From assembly GCF_002115825.1 (NCBI RefSeq), contig NZ_JFJZ01000013.1, positions 51,219-115,218 on the forward strand: a stretch of DNA of 64,000 bases. Direction: 5' to 3'. Of this stretch, positions 19,068 to 28,929 are shown in pieces (position 1 is the stretch's first letter; every line of letters begins with the position of its first letter). The stretch is from Thalassospira sp. MCCC 1A01428 (lineage in GTDB: Bacteria; Pseudomonadota; Alphaproteobacteria; Rhodospirillales; Thalassospiraceae). The position numbers were made by a program, and so were the translations under genes. The notes under the pieces were generated by a model. It saw only the letters and a list, made by a program, of their open reading frames with translations, was not told the origin of the DNA and made no database searches.

Positions 19068-19872
19068 TATGAGCCATTTTCAGCCCCTTCATTTTAAATG
19101 GCGGATGGACGGTGATGTTGCGGTGGTGTCGCTGGACCGGCTGGATCGCAAAAACCCGCTAACATTTGAAAGCTATGCCGAACTGCGCGACATGTTTCGC
19201 GCCTTGCCGGAATGCGATGATGTGAAGGCGGTTGTTTTTGCCTCGAACGGGGGCAATTTTTGTTCGGGTGGTGATGTTCACGATATTATCGGCCCGCTGA
19301 TCGACAAGGATATGAAGGGTCTTTTGGCCTTTACCCGGTTAACGGGCGATTTGGTTAAATCGATGGTGGCTTGTGGCAAACCCGTAATTGCAGCGGTGGA
19401 CGGCGTGTGTGTGGGGGCGGGCGCGATTATTGCGATGGCGTCGGATTTGCGCCTGGCGACGGTCAATGCCAAAACAGCGTTTTTGTTTACCCGTGTTGGG
19501 CTGGCGGGCTGTGATATGGGTGCATGTGCCATATTACCGCGCATTATCGGCCAGGGGCGGGCGGCGGAACTGCTTTATACCGGGCGGTCGATGAGTGCCG
19601 AAGAAGGCGAAAAATGGGGATTTTATAATCGGATTGTCGATGTCGAAATACTGGAAAGCGATGCCATTGCACTGGCGAAGCGCATTGCCACAGGCCCCAA
19701 TTTCGGCCACATGATGACCAAAACCATGCTGGCGCAGGAATGGAATATGGGCATTGAACAGGCAATAGAGGCCGAAGCCCAGGCGCAAGCCCTGTGTATG
19801 CAAACCGCCGATTTCAAACGCGCCTATGATGCTTTTGTTGCCCGCGAAAAGCCGGTTTTCAAAGGGGATTGA
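19060..19872 (+). CDS. Enoyl-CoA hydratase/isomerase family protein (crotonase fold)
   Basis: A 270-residue crotonase. ATG 19060 follows GGGA and overlaps the MarR gene by eight bases; the frame is open upstream but the earlier starts lie deep in Mar[11 protein letters not shown] and VCVGAGAII mark the oxyanion-hole segments. The two usual glutamates of hydratases are not in their normal places: GGGLE is replaced by GAGAI, and the second helix reads [15 protein letters not shown]. The reaction may therefore differ from simple hydration; dienoyl-CoA isomerisation, hydrolysis or C-C cleavage of a cyclic CoA ester are options. It belongs to the aminobenzoyl-CoA operon and is followed closely by the acyl-CoA dehydrogenase. 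Confidence 0.85.
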   Translation: MTDMSHFQPLHFKWRMDGDVAVVSLDRLDRKNPLTFESYAELRDMFRALPECDDVKAVVFASNGGNFCSGGDVHDIIGPLIDKDMKGLLAFTRLTGDLVKSMVACGKPVIAAVDGVCVGAGAIIAMASDLRLATVNAKTAFLFTRVGLAGCDMGACAILPRIIGQGRAAELLYTGRSMSAEEGEKWGFYNRIVDVEILESDAIALAKRIATGPNFGHMMTKTMLAQEWNMGIEQAIEAEAQAQALCMQTADFKRAYDAFVAREKPVFKGD

Positions 19873-19874
19873 TG

Positions 19875-21032
19875 ATGGGCGATACATCATGGCGCGATTG
19901 GCCGTTTTTTAACGACACCCACCGGGAACTGGCCGAAAGGCTGGACGTCTGGGCAATCGAAAATCTTCAAGCGGTTGATCAGGGTAATGTGGACGACAGT
20001 TGCCGCGCCCTTGTTGCCAAGCTGGCCCGGGACGGCTGGTTAACCAACGCCACAATAAACCCCGACGATGCGCAATCGCGCCTTGATGTGCGCAGTCTGT
20101 GTATCATCCGCGAAACATTGGCCCGCCATGATGGTTTGGCCGATTTCGCCTTTGCCATGCAGGGGCTGGGCAGCGGCGCGATTTCATTGTTTGGCACGGA
20201 TGCACAAAAGGCCGAATGGCTACCACAGGTGCGCAATGGCACGGCATTGGCGGCTTTTGCCCTGACCGAACCGCAATCGGGGTCGGACGTTGCAAATATC
20301 ACCTTATCGGCCACCCGTGATGGCGACAGCTTTGTGTTGAACGGTGAAAAAACCTGGATTTCCAATGGCGGCATTGCCGGTTTTTACGTTGTCTTTGCGC
20401 GCACGGGCGAAGGGGACGGGGCCAAAGGGTTGTCGGCCTTTATCGTGCCGGGTGATACGCCAGGGCTTGAAATTGCCGAGCGACTGGAAACCATTGCCCC
20501 GCATCCCTTGGCGCGGCTGAAATTCACCGATTGCCGCATTCACGCAAGTAACCGCATTGGTGCGGGCGGGCAGGGCTTTAAAATTGCCATGTCGGTGCTG
20601 GATGTTTTTCGGTCCACCGTGGCGGCGGCCGCCCTTGGCTTTGCGCGGCGTGCGCTTGATGAAACCATTGATCGTGTTCAAAACCGGCATTTGTTTGGTG
20701 CGCCCTTGTTTGATTTGCAAATGGTGCAGGGGCATGTGGCCGATATGGCACTGGATGTCGATAGCAGCGCGCTTTTGGTGTATCGCGCCGCATGGTTAAA
20801 AGATAGCGGGGCCGCGCGCGTCAGCCGCGAAGCCGCGATGGCGAAACTTTTTTCAACCGATCATGCTCAAACCGTCATCGACAAGGCGGTGCAAATTCAT
20901 GGGGGCGATGGTGTGCGATCTGGGCACATCGTCGAACGCCTGTACCGGGAGATCCGTGCCCTTCGGATTTATGAAGGCGCATCTGACGTCCAAAGAATAA
21001 TCATCGCACGGCAAACGCTGGCACAGCCATAA
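19875..21032 (+). CDS. Acyl-CoA dehydrogenase
   Basis: About 385 residues with the three-domain acyl-CoA dehydrogenase fold. It has [11 protein letters not shown] for FAD/substrate binding near residue 130, TWISNGG, and a C-terminal [11 protein letters not shown] where the Glu is in the catalytic-base position of the short/medium-chain group. AAGGGG precedes three possible starts (TTG 19869, ATG 19872, ATG 19875); the last has the best spacing. It would introduce or use a double bond in an alicyclic or ring-opened CoA intermediate of the anthranilate pathway and pass electrons to ETF. The exact substrate is inferred from operon context only. Confidence 0.9.
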   Translation: MGDTSWRDWPFFNDTHRELAERLDVWAIENLQAVDQGNVDDSCRALVAKLARDGWLTNATINPDDAQSRLDVRSLCIIRETLARHDGLADFAFAMQGLGSGAISLFGTDAQKAEWLPQVRNGTALAAFALTEPQSGSDVANITLSATRDGDSFVLNGEKTWISNGGIAGFYVVFARTGEGDGAKGLSAFIVPGDTPGLEIAERLETIAPHPLARLKFTDCRIHASNRIGAGGQGFKIAMSVLDVFRSTVAAAALGFARRALDETIDRVQNRHLFGAPLFDLQMVQGHVADMALDVDSSALLVYRAAWLKDSGAARVSREAAMAKLFSTDHAQTVIDKAVQIHGGDGVRSGHIVERLYREIRALRIYEGASDVQRIIIARQTLAQP

Positions 21033-21047
21033 TTCAGGGGCTTCATC

Positions 21048-22673
21048 ATGCTTGGACCATCGGCGCATACAGATACCTTCACCCGCGATAATTTACCGCC
21101 AGCAAGCACCTGGCCGGAATTTTTGCTGGATGGCTTTGACTATCCCGACCATATCAATGTCGGGGTTGAACTGACAGACCGCATGGTGGATCTGGGATTT
21201 GGCGATAACACTGCCCTGATCGGCAATGGCCGCCAGCGCACTTACAAGGAATTATCGGACTGGACCAACCGTATCGCCCACGCCTTGGCCGAGGATTACG
21301 GGGTTGTACCGGGCAACCGGGTGTTGATCCGCTCGGCCAATAATCCGGCGATGGTGGCGTGCTGGCTGGCGGCGACGAAAATTGGCGCAGTGGTGGTTAA
21401 TACCATGCCGATGTTGCGCGCAGGTGAACTTGGCAAAATTGTTGATAAGGCCGAAATTGCCTTTGCCTTGTGCGATACAAGGCTGATGGATGAAATGGTT
21501 GCCTGTGCCAAGGACAGCCGGTTTTTACAAAAGGTGATCGGCTTTGACGGCACCGCCAACCACGATGCCGAGCTTGATCGCGTTGCCCTGACCAAATCGG
21601 TGAAATTTACCGCCGTGAAAACCGGGCGCGATGATGTGGCCCTGCTGGGTTTTACATCGGGTACGACTGGCGACCCCAAGGCCACCATGCATTTCCATCG
21701 CGATCTTTTGATCATTGCCGATGCCTACGCCAAAGAAGTTCTGGCAGTGACGCCCGATGATGTGTTTGTCGGATCGCCACCTCTTGCCTTTACCTTTGGC
21801 CTGGGTGGTTTGGCAGTATTTCCATTGCGTTTTGGGGCAACCGCAACGCTTTTGGAAAAGGCATCGCCACCCAACATGATCGAAATTATCGAAACCTATA
21901 AGGCGACCATTTGCTTTACAGCACCCACGGCCTATCGGGCGATGTTGGCGGCAATGGAAGACGGGGCTGATTTGTCGTCGTTGCGCGCCGCCGTTTCAGC
22001 GGGCGAAACCTTGCCCGCCCCGGTTTACAAGGCATGGATGGAAAAAACCGGCAAACCAATGCTTGATGGCATTGGGTCGACCGAGATGCTGCACATCTTT
22101 ATTTCCAACCGGTTTGGCGATAGCCACCCCGCCTGCACCGGGCGGCCGGTGACGGGCTTTCAGGCCCGCATCGTTGACGAAAACATGGATGATGTTGCGG
22201 TGGGGGCGGTGGGCCGCCTTGCGGTGCGTGGGCCAACCGGGTGTCGCTATTTGGCCGATGACCGGCAGGGCGACTATGTGCGTGATGGCTGGAATGTGAC
22301 CGGGGATTCATTTTATTGCGATGAAGATGGTTATTTTCATTTTGCCGCACGCAGCGATGATATGATTATTTCAGCGGGTTATAATATTGCCGGGCCGGAA
22401 GTTGAGGCCGCATTGCTGGGGCACCCCGATGTGGCCGAATGTGCCGTGGTTTCGGCAAATGATGCCGATCGCGGGCAGATCGTGCAGGCCCATGTGGTGC
22501 TAAACGCAGGGGCCAATCCCTCGCCGGAAATGGCAAAACTGTTACAGGATTACGTGAAGGCGACGATTGCGCCTTATAAATATCCCCGATCCATAATTTT
22601 CACCGACGCCCTGCCAAAAACGGCAACCGGCAAAATTCAGCGTTTCAGACTAAAACAGGAGCCCGCAGCATGA
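21048..22673 (+). CDS. abmG: 2-aminobenzoate-CoA ligase (benzoate-CoA ligase family)
   Basis: A 541-residue adenylate-forming enzyme. The P-loop FTSGTTGDPKATMH lies near residues 204-217, GIGSTEMLHIF is the A5 region, DMIISAGYNIAGPEVE is the hinge region, and the C-terminal KTATGKIQ provides the catalytic lysine. CAGGGG is seven bases before the ATG. It would activate anthranilate to 2-aminobenzoyl-CoA with ATP, feeding the monooxygenase/reductase encoded first in the operon. The kynureninase gene begins inside its stop codon, so anthranilate production and activation are translationally coupled. Benzoate or salicylate could be alternative substrates, but the neighbouring kyn genes favour anthranilate. 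Confidence 0.85.
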   Translation: MLGPSAHTDTFTRDNLPPASTWPEFLLDGFDYPDHINVGVELTDRMVDLGFGDNTALIGNGRQRTYKELSDWTNRIAHALAEDYGVVPGNRVLIRSANNPAMVACWLAATKIGAVVVNTMPMLRAGELGKIVDKAEIAFALCDTRLMDEMVACAKDSRFLQKVIGFDGTANHDAELDRVALTKSVKFTAVKTGRDDVALLGFTSGTTGDPKATMHFHRDLLIIADAYAKEVLAVTPDDVFVGSPPLAFTFGLGGLAVFPLRFGATATLLEKASPPNMIEIIETYKATICFTAPTAYRAMLAAMEDGADLSSLRAAVSAGETLPAPVYKAWMEKTGKPMLDGIGSTEMLHIFISNRFGDSHPACTGRPVTGFQARIVDENMDDVAVGAVGRLAVRGPTGCRYLADDRQGDYVRDGWNVTGDSFYCDEDGYFHFAARSDDMIISAGYNIAGPEVEAALLGHPDVAECAVVSANDADRGQIVQAHVVLNAGANPSPEMAKLLQDYVKATIAPYKYPRSIIFTDALPKTATGKIQRFRLKQEPAA

Positions 22674-23863
22674 CGGACTTTGCTGCCAGCAAGGCACTTT
22701 TTCATATGCCATCCGATGTGATTTATCTTGATGGCAATTCCCTGGGCCCGATGCCAAAGGCCGCGATAGAACGTGCGCGCGCCACCATTGCCGATCAGTG
22801 GGGCGAAATGCTTATTCGTGGCTGGAACGATGCTAACTGGATGGCCTTGCCGGGACGGGTGGGAAACCGCATTGCCCGCCTGATCGGCGCGCCAAATGGC
22901 AGTGTTGTCATGGGTGACACCCTGTCAATCAAGGTTTATCAGGCGCTGGCAAGTGCGCTGGAGCTTAATCCCGGTCGCAAGGTGGTTTTGTCTGATAACG
23001 GCAATTTCCCAACCGACCTTTATATGGCTCAGGGCCTGATTGACAGTTTGAAACAGGACCATGTGTTAAAAACCGTCAATCCCGAAGATGTGGTTGAAAC
23101 TTTAAGCACCGATATTGCCGTGTTGATGTTAACCCAGGTCGATTATCGCACCGGGCGTATGCACGACTTGGCGGCAATAACCAAGAAGGCTCAGGCGCTG
23201 GGCATTGTGGTCATTTGGGATCTGGCCCATTCTGCCGGGGCGGTGCCGGTTGATTTGACCGGGTGTAACGCCGAATTTGCCGTTGGCTGCACCTATAAAT
23301 ATTTCAATGGTGGTCCCGGTGCGCCGGCCTTTATTTATGTGCGCCCCGATCTGGTTGATCAGGTGCGCCCGGCCCTTTCGGGCTGGTTGGGGCACGCGGC
23401 CCCTTTTGCCTTTGAGTGCGATTACAAACCGGCCCCGGGGATTGAACGGATGCGCGTGGGCACGCCGCCGGTTATTCAACTGGCCATTCTTGATGCCGCG
23501 CTTGATGTTTGGGATGATGTGGAAATGGCCGAAATTCGGGCCAAATCGATTGAATTATGCGAACAGTTTATTGCCGGTGTTGAAAAAAGCTGCCCGATGC
23601 TTGAACTGATTAGTCCGCGAAATGCCGAATGTCGCGGATCGCAAGTCTCTTTCCGGTGTGATGATGGTTATGCGGTGATGCAGGCCCTGATCGCGCGGGG
23701 TGTGATCGGCGATTTTCGCGCCCCCGATGTGATCCGTTTCGGGTTCACACCGCTTTATCTTGATGAAGCGGATGTGGAAGCCGGGATTAACATTTTGGCC
23801 GATATTATGGAAAACCGCCTGTGGGATGTTGCAGAATATAAAAAACGTCAGGCTGTGACATGA
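22670..23863 (+). CDS. kynU: Kynureninase
   Basis: A 397-residue PLP enzyme of aminotransferase fold type I. It has YLDGNSLGP near the N-terminus, [14 protein letters not shown] with the PLP-pyridine Asp, and [15 protein letters not shown] with the Schiff-base Lys, all characteristic of kynureninase. Length matches the family. It splits L-kynurenine into anthranilate and alanine. ATGA couplings join it to the ligase before and the dioxygenase after, so tryptophan side-chain removal and anthranilate activation are one transcription unit. Confidence 0.95.
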   Translation: MTDFAASKALFHMPSDVIYLDGNSLGPMPKAAIERARATIADQWGEMLIRGWNDANWMALPGRVGNRIARLIGAPNGSVVMGDTLSIKVYQALASALELNPGRKVVLSDNGNFPTDLYMAQGLIDSLKQDHVLKTVNPEDVVETLSTDIAVLMLTQVDYRTGRMHDLAAITKKAQALGIVVIWDLAHSAGAVPVDLTGCNAEFAVGCTYKYFNGGPGAPAFIYVRPDLVDQVRPALSGWLGHAAPFAFECDYKPAPGIERMRVGTPPVIQLAILDAALDVWDDVEMAEIRAKSIELCEQFIAGVEKSCPMLELISPRNAECRGSQVSFRCDDGYAVMQALIARGVIGDFRAPDVIRFGFTPLYLDEADVEAGINILADIMENRLWDVAEYKKRQAVT

Positions 23864-24705
23864 AAACCAAAAACACCCCCTATGATCCGTCTTCCGAAGG
23901 GGCGGAAACCGAGTTTTCCCGCAAAATGTCCTATGGCGATTATTTGTCGCTCGATGCGATTTTGACCGCGCAGCACCCCAAAAGTGACGCCCATGATGAA
24001 ATGCTGTTTATCATTCAGCATCAAACGTCTGAGTTATGGATGAAACTGGCCATTCGCGAAATTGATGCGGCCCGCACGGCCATGCGGGCCGGGCAGTTGC
24101 AGCCGGCCTTTAAAATGCTGGCCCGAATATCGCGCATTTTTGAACAGCTTAATAACGCCTGGGATGTCTTGCGTACCATGACGCCCAGCGATTACACCAC
24201 TTTTCGCGATGCGCTGGGGCCGTCATCCGGGTTTCAGTCGTGGCAATATCGCATGGTTGAATTCATGCTGGGTAACCGTAACAAGGCGATGCTAAAGCCC
24301 CATGCTCACCGGCCCGATATTTTGGCGATACTGGAAGGGGAACTGGCAAAGCCCAGCTTGTATGACGAGGCATTGTGGCTGCTAGACCAGTCTGGCGTTG
24401 CCGTGCCCGAGCTTGTTTTGAAACGTGATGTATCCGATGCTTATCAGCCCTCCGACGATGTGATTACAGCCTGGCAACAGGTGTATCAGTCGCCGCAAGA
24501 TCATTGGCAATTATACGAGCTTGCGGAGAAGCTGGTCGATTTCGAAGATTATTTTCGCCGCTGGCGTTTTAACCATGTCACCACGGTGGAACGGGTTATT
24601 GGCTTTAAACGCGGCACCGGGGGTACAGGCGGGGTGTCCTATTTGAAACGGATGTTAGAGGTCGAACTGTTCCCCGAATTATGGCGTGTGCGGACGGTGT
24701 TGTAA
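23860..24705 (+). CDS. kynA: Tryptophan 2,3-dioxygenase
   Basis: A 281-residue heme dioxygenase. [14 protein letters not shown] near residues 50-63 contains the substrate-side His and helix of the family. [16 protein letters not shown] with the following GTGGTGG stretch contains the proximal heme His and the mobile loop. It opens the indole ring of tryptophan to N-formylkynurenine. The start overlaps the kynU stop by ATGA, and its TAA shares one base with the ATG of the thioesterase gene. Confidence 0.95.
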   Translation: MKTKNTPYDPSSEGAETEFSRKMSYGDYLSLDAILTAQHPKSDAHDEMLFIIQHQTSELWMKLAIREIDAARTAMRAGQLQPAFKMLARISRIFEQLNNAWDVLRTMTPSDYTTFRDALGPSSGFQSWQYRMVEFMLGNRNKAMLKPHAHRPDILAILEGELAKPSLYDEALWLLDQSGVAVPELVLKRDVSDAYQPSDDVITAWQQVYQSPQDHWQLYELAEKLVDFEDYFRRWRFNHVTTVERVIGFKRGTGGTGGVSYLKRMLEVELFPELWRVRTVL

Positions 24706-25193
24706 TGGGGCAAAAGCTGGCTGGTGCTTCCATCGCTACATCGTCGTTTCGGCCCGCTTTTTGCTGCCGTCATAAGGTTGGGTTTGCGCATTGCGACCCG
24801 GCGGGGATTGTTTTTTATCCGCGTTATTTTGAAATGGTTAATGCCACGGTCGAAGAATGGTTTGAAACGGCATTGGGCTTCAGCTTTGCCAAAATCCACG
24901 GCGATATGGCCGCAGCCGTGCCAACCGCAGCCATTAATATCGACTTTCGGCATCCCAGCCGGTTAGGCGATGTGCTGGAATTTCGACTTTATGTAACGCG
25001 GTTGGGGCGCAGCAGCATCGATTTGCATATCACGGCGGCACCGGCTGATGCCCCGGATGGACCGGATCGTTTTACCATGACATCGACGCTGGTTTTTACC
25101 CGCAAGGATATTGCCGGGTCGGCACCCTGGCCCGCCGATTTGCGCACAGCATTGCAACATCACATTAACAAACAGGACCAACATGATACATAA
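24705..25193 (+). CDS. 4-hydroxybenzoyl-CoA-type thioesterase (hotdog fold)
   Basis: 162 residues. VGFAHCDPAGIVFYPRYF near residues 27-44 is the 4HBT active-site motif with the catalytic Asp. ATG 24705 forms a TAATG junction with kynA; an in-frame ATG at 24681 would overlap kynA by 25 bases. In this operon it could release CoA from stalled aminobenzoyl-CoA or pathway intermediates, acting as a safety valve for the CoA pool, as thioesterases do in other aromatic-CoA clusters. The true substrate is not determined by the sequence. Confidence 0.85.
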   Translation: MGQKLAGASIATSSFRPAFCCRHKVGFAHCDPAGIVFYPRYFEMVNATVEEWFETALGFSFAKIHGDMAAAVPTAAINIDFRHPSRLGDVLEFRLYVTRLGRSSIDLHITAAPADAPDGPDRFTMTSTLVFTRKDIAGSAPWPADLRTALQHHINKQDQHDT

Positions 25194-25581
25194 AATCGTG
25201 CAGCCCGAAGGCTGGACCGCACCGAAAGGTTATGCCAATGGCGTGCTGGCAAGCGGCAAAACCCTGTTTGTCGGTGGGCAGATCGGCTGGAACGAAAAGC
25301 AGGTATTTGAAGCCAGTGATTTTGTCGGCCAGATGGAGCAGGCCTTGCGCAATATCATGGCGGTAGTTGAGGCCGCAGGTGGACGAGCTGAACATATTTG
25401 TCGCCTGACCTGGTATGTCACCGAAAAGCAGGATTATCTGAGCCATCAGCGCGAAGTTGGCGAAGCCTATCGTCGGGTTTTGGGCAAGCATTTCCCGGCC
25501 ATGACAATGGTGGTTGTACGCGCTTTGGTTGAGGATGAGGCGCTGGTCGAGATTGAAGCAACGGCGGTGCTGCCAGACTAG
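25183..25581 (+). CDS. RidA/YjgF-family protein, probable enamine/imine deaminase
   Basis: 132 residues. ATG 25183 has AGGA six bases upstream and overlaps the thioesterase gene by 11 bases. The chorismate-mutase-like RidA fold is clear: GGQIGWNE, MEQALRNIMAVVEAAGG, and a C-terminal VVVRALVEDEALVEIEATA with the conserved Arg and Glu. RidA members hydrolyse enamines or imines to ketones and ammonia. In an anthranilate pathway that removes the ring amino group after dearomatisation, an enamine/imine hydrolase fits well; this is inference from context. It is the last gene of the operon. Confidence 0.88.
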   Translation: MIHKIVQPEGWTAPKGYANGVLASGKTLFVGGQIGWNEKQVFEASDFVGQMEQALRNIMAVVEAAGGRAEHICRLTWYVTEKQDYLSHQREVGEAYRRVLGKHFPAMTMVVVRALVEDEALVEIEATAVLPD

Positions 25582-25941
25582 ACGAGAGCGGTGTTTAAGC
25601 GTTATTCGATAGGGGGCGGATTGAATGACGATGGTGCCACGATGGTCATTCTGCTGATATATGGCGTATGCGATATTCCCTATTAGGCAACTCTAAAGTT
25701 CTGAATTTGCATTTATTTGCTAATTTAAAGCATATTATCCCTTATTAGGGATTTTTAAAGTTATCTGGTGTGGAATTTTTGCGGTAGCATTAGATCTCGA
25801 TTTCTCTCTATCTTCATTTGTAGTTGTTGATGGTTAATTTTATTAAATAACCGTAATGACATTAGCGGGTTTAGATCGTCGAGAATGTCGTCAGTGCCGA
25901 ATTTTCTGTTCTGTTACGGTTCCGATATAGTTAAAACGGGC
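25582..25941. other. AT-rich intergenic region with imperfect direct repeat
   Basis: No plausible gene is visible between the RidA stop and the terminator hairpin. Two related 27-bp segments (25674-25700 and 25736-25762, 21 of 27 matching) each contain a small dyad (CCTATTAGG and CCCTTATTAGGG) and end in TAAAGTT. They resemble binding sites, but both flanking genes point toward this region, so no obvious target promoter exists. Confidence 0.5.
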
Positions 25942-25974
25942 ACAGGCAGCGCCGAATTTATCGGCGCTGCCTGT
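25942..25974. terminator. Bidirectional hairpin terminator
   Basis: A perfect 14-bp stem, ACAGGCAGCGCCGA pairing with TCGGCGCTGCCTGT, encloses a 5-base loop. A T-rich tail lies within about 14 bases on the + side and an A-rich flank (TTAAAA) on the other. It separates the convergent RidA operon and the lipoprotein gene. Confidence 0.8.
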
Positions 25975-26018
25975 TTGTGACTGTTTTACAATGTCCGGCG
26001 TGCAAAACCAGCCGGATC

Positions 26019-27638
26019 TCAATCTGGGATGGCGATAGTAAAGGTCGCCGATTTTCCGGTTTTATCAACAAGCATGAACGTTCCAGTTGAGTTTGCGGCG
26101 CTGCCGTTATTGGCGACATTTAATGTAATGGGCTGTTCTGTGATCGGCGCACCGTAGGTGTAGCTGGTGTTGTTTTTTGTTTTCAGATCCGGCGCTGTTT
26201 CGTTGCCCTGATAGAAAATGTGAAAAGGTTGCTTGCCATTTTTGATGGTCAACGTAACCTTATTGCCGGTATCGGGTGTAAGCTCCGTTTCTGCCAAAAC
26301 CAGACCGGGTGACAGTTCAAGCATCACGATATTGCTGGCACCGTTATCATCAATAAATCGCACAGGATAACTGCCATACTGGTTGCCTGTTCCGTTCCAG
26401 TGAATGGTATATTCCGTGTCGCCATCCTGGTTGAAATCTCGATCAAGCATTAGTCCGGCAGGTTTGCGGGTCATGGCAGCCCGGATCGGGCGTTTGCCAC
26501 CAATGATGCTGACGGTTGCGGTTTGACCAGCCTGAAGCGAGATTTCGCTTTCGGTCAGCACCAGTTTTGTGTCGATGCCCAAATCGTTGCAGCCTGCAAA
26601 GTCAAAGTCGTAAGGAACCTGAAGGGTCGCCTGCAATTTCAGGTGAAAGGCATCAATCTCTGTCGCAAGTTCGCTTATTTTCGAGATTAGCTCGGTAATT
26701 TTTTGCTGCGAATTTTCAATATCAGTATCGTCAGCAGCCGGAAACATGTTTTCGGTTTCGTTCATATGGGGGCTGGCGATAGGTGTTGTTGTTATCGTGC
26801 TGGCTTGGGTCAAATAACCGGTCGTGCTGCGTTGTACCGTTTCGAAAATGGTCGCGGGATTGGGAAGTGTTTGATCCAAAAGCTCGCGCAGCTTGTCGTC
26901 AATTTCGATCAGAAGCTGGCTGATCTCGACCGCTGCTTGGCTTCCTTTCAGGTTATGCACGTCGATCGCCTGTTGATCTTCGCGGATTGTTGTTCTGATT
27001 GAAGCAAGCTGGTTTTTTACCACCTCTTTGTCCGATTTTGGCAGTGACGCTGATTCTTGCCTCACGGTAATATATTCTTTGGTCAGACCATTTAGTGTGT
27101 GCTGATAGTTTCCCGCAATGACAGGGTCGGTCATCAGGCTGTTTGCGCGGCGCATGATGCACGCGGTAGCTCTTGCGCCAGCACGGTAAATTTCACGTTT
27201 CTGCTCGGGGGCCAGAATGTTCGAACCCGCATAAAGAACCGCCGTACCCAAACCAAGCCCGGCAATCAGGTCATCTGGTCCTTCACTGACGGCGGCCCAT
27301 ATGGTGCCAGCAGCAAGGCCGAGAATGCCGATATTGATCAGGTTTTCGCTGGTGGTGATGTCGTCAGCCGCATCGCGATAACGTTTCCAGCTTATCAGGG
27401 CGGAGGCAAAGGCAACGCAACCTTGCTGCGGGTAAAGGTCGGGTAGTGTTATGTCTTTGGCTTTTGTGCCTTTGGTGGTCCTGATCCCGCACAGGTCCCG
27501 TTCCCACAGGCGCGTATTGGCACCTTTTGTCATATTGTCGGAAATGGGAATATCGACATTGGAGACCATTGCACAACCGGATGTGAAGATCAGCGTCATT
27601 GCCAAGGCACAACCGCGCAAGACCGGTAATTTTTTCAT
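26019..27638 (-). CDS. Predicted lipoprotein of unknown function
   Basis: About 539 residues. ATG 27638 follows GGGGGGA; ATGs at 27656 and 27641 are less well spaced. The N-terminus has a lysine-bearing, hydrophobic signal with a TSGC lipobox (Cys at about 22), so an outer- or inner-membrane lipoprotein is likely although Thr at -3 is not ideal. A short hydrophobic, Gly/Ala-rich stretch near residues 90-125 is followed by helical and coiled-coil regions (about residues 190-340). The last 170 residues look like one or two Ig-like beta domains. I do not recognise the family. It is monocistronic or paired with the unrecognised gene upstream on the same strand. Confidence 0.7.
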   Translation of the reverse strand: MKKLPVLRGCALAMTLIFTSGCAMVSNVDIPISDNMTKGANTRLWERDLCGIRTTKGTKAKDITLPDLYPQQGCVAFASALISWKRYRDAADDITTSENLINIGILGLAAGTIWAAVSEGPDDLIAGLGLGTAVLYAGSNILAPEQKREIYRAGARATACIMRRANSLMTDPVIAGNYQHTLNGLTKEYITVRQESASLPKSDKEVVKNQLASIRTTIREDQQAIDVHNLKGSQAAVEISQLLIEIDDKLRELLDQTLPNPATIFETVQRSTTGYLTQASTITTTPIASPHMNETENMFPAADDTDIENSQQKITELISKISELATEIDAFHLKLQATLQVPYDFDFAGCNDLGIDTKLVLTESEISLQAGQTATVSIIGGKRPIRAAMTRKPAGLMLDRDFNQDGDTEYTIHWNGTGNQYGSYPVRFIDDNGASNIVMLELSPGLVLAETELTPDTGNKVTLTIKNGKQPFHIFYQGNETAPDLKTKNNTSYTYGAPITEQPITLNVANNGSAANSTGTFMLVDKTGKSATFTIAIPD

Positions 27639-27770
27639 CATGTCCCCCCGGACCATATCAACCCAAGGGTGTATGATTTCAGATTTCGATCATATGTAAA
27701 TAAAATAGTTCAAATGTTGTTTGATGGCGAGTTTCGCTAAGCGTGTGCAGACATAGCGCAAATATCGCGG

Positions 27771-28829
27771 TTAACAATTATATTGCGGCTCTAGGCGTCT
27801 GATCGGTTTTTCAATGGCTTTTGCTAGTTTTTTGGAAAGTTCCATGAAGTCGGAAGTTGCTGTATCACAAAACAACTCGATCCAAAATTCTTCATTTGTT
27901 GTTTCTATATGACGGGAAACTGCCAGTAAAGTTAACCATGTTTCCGGGCCTCCTCGTGCTGGCAATAGTGTATGTATGGCCAAATGCGTAATTCGTTCCG
28001 TCGGAATGACTGTCAGGTTTTGACTACAAGCGATCAGTGCCTTTCCATCGTTCGACACGCTAATTGATTCATAAACGGGAATATCTGTTTCAGGCGGTTC
28101 TCTTTGGAACCTTTCTGCCCGGATGGGAGTGTTCGACCATATTTCACGGAAGTTTGATGCTTTTATCTGGTTTGGGCGCTCGATGATGCGCTGGCTGTTG
28201 TGAAGCCATTCGAGCTCCTGTGAACTGAGCTTTTGTCGAAACCCGGTATAGGTGGAAATCGAGCAGATTCTTGAGCTTCTATTGCGATAATATAAGCGTC
28301 GCGTAGTTTTTTCCGGTTCGCAGGATAATTCGTACGGGAAAATCGTGAGGTGTAAGTTGCTGGGGCCCGAAGTCCATCCGCATCCGATTGTATTTGAGGC
28401 CTGTATTGCAATTTTGGCAGATGACAATCTTTCCGTGAACTGGTCTCGTGCAAATTTGAGATTATCTAACGGATGGTAGTATTCTGGTTCAATTCTTCCG
28501 GAGAAATAGGTAGGCGGCAAGTCTCTGGTTGATTTTACATGATACGGCCATAGCACAATACGTGCTGCGCCAACCGTGCATTTTATGCAAGGTTTGTCCG
28601 TTTCTCTCGCCAACTCTCCGCAATTCGGACTATTAAAATCATCAAGCAATTTTTGGTAGCTTTCTTGCCAAGGAAAGTGGCACTCATCAAAAAGCTGTTG
28701 AACCGGTGTCATTTCTCCTGGCCGGGCAACCAGCACCTTGGGGCCGCACCGGTCTTTAAAATCCTCCGGGTCGATTTTGATAGACCTGTTAGGGAATAAT
28801 TCGTTGAGCAACACAGAAGCACACCTCAT
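27771..28829 (-). CDS. Hypothetical protein, atypical composition
   Basis: A 352-codon frame with lower GC and different codon use from both neighbours. The predicted soluble protein has no signal peptide, several Cys (including CGELARETDKPCIKC, which might bind metal) and no domain I recognise. ATG 28829 has a weak ribosome site. GTG 28814, six codons in with GAGG nine bases upstream, is a possible alternative start. It stands alone between a lipoprotein gene and the sugar-importer operon, all on the minus strand, which suggests a laterally acquired cargo gene; a role cannot be assigned. Confidence 0.6.
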   Translation of the reverse strand: MRCASVLLNELFPNRSIKIDPEDFKDRCGPKVLVARPGEMTPVQQLFDECHFPWQESYQKLLDDFNSPNCGELARETDKPCIKCTVGAARIVLWPYHVKSTRDLPPTYFSGRIEPEYYHPLDNLKFARDQFTERLSSAKIAIQASNTIGCGWTSGPSNLHLTIFPYELSCEPEKTTRRLYYRNRSSRICSISTYTGFRQKLSSQELEWLHNSQRIIERPNQIKASNFREIWSNTPIRAERFQREPPETDIPVYESISVSNDGKALIACSQNLTVIPTERITHLAIHTLLPARGGPETWLTLLAVSRHIETTNEEFWIELFCDTATSDFMELSKKLAKAIEKPIRRLEPQYNC

Positions 28830-28929
28830 TTTTAAGTCGGATGTCGCGCTAAAGTGGACATCTATTTTGCAAACACTACTGATTTAAACCAGTCCGGCTA
28901 GAAGCATGCAGGTAGATTGTGTCGTTTTC

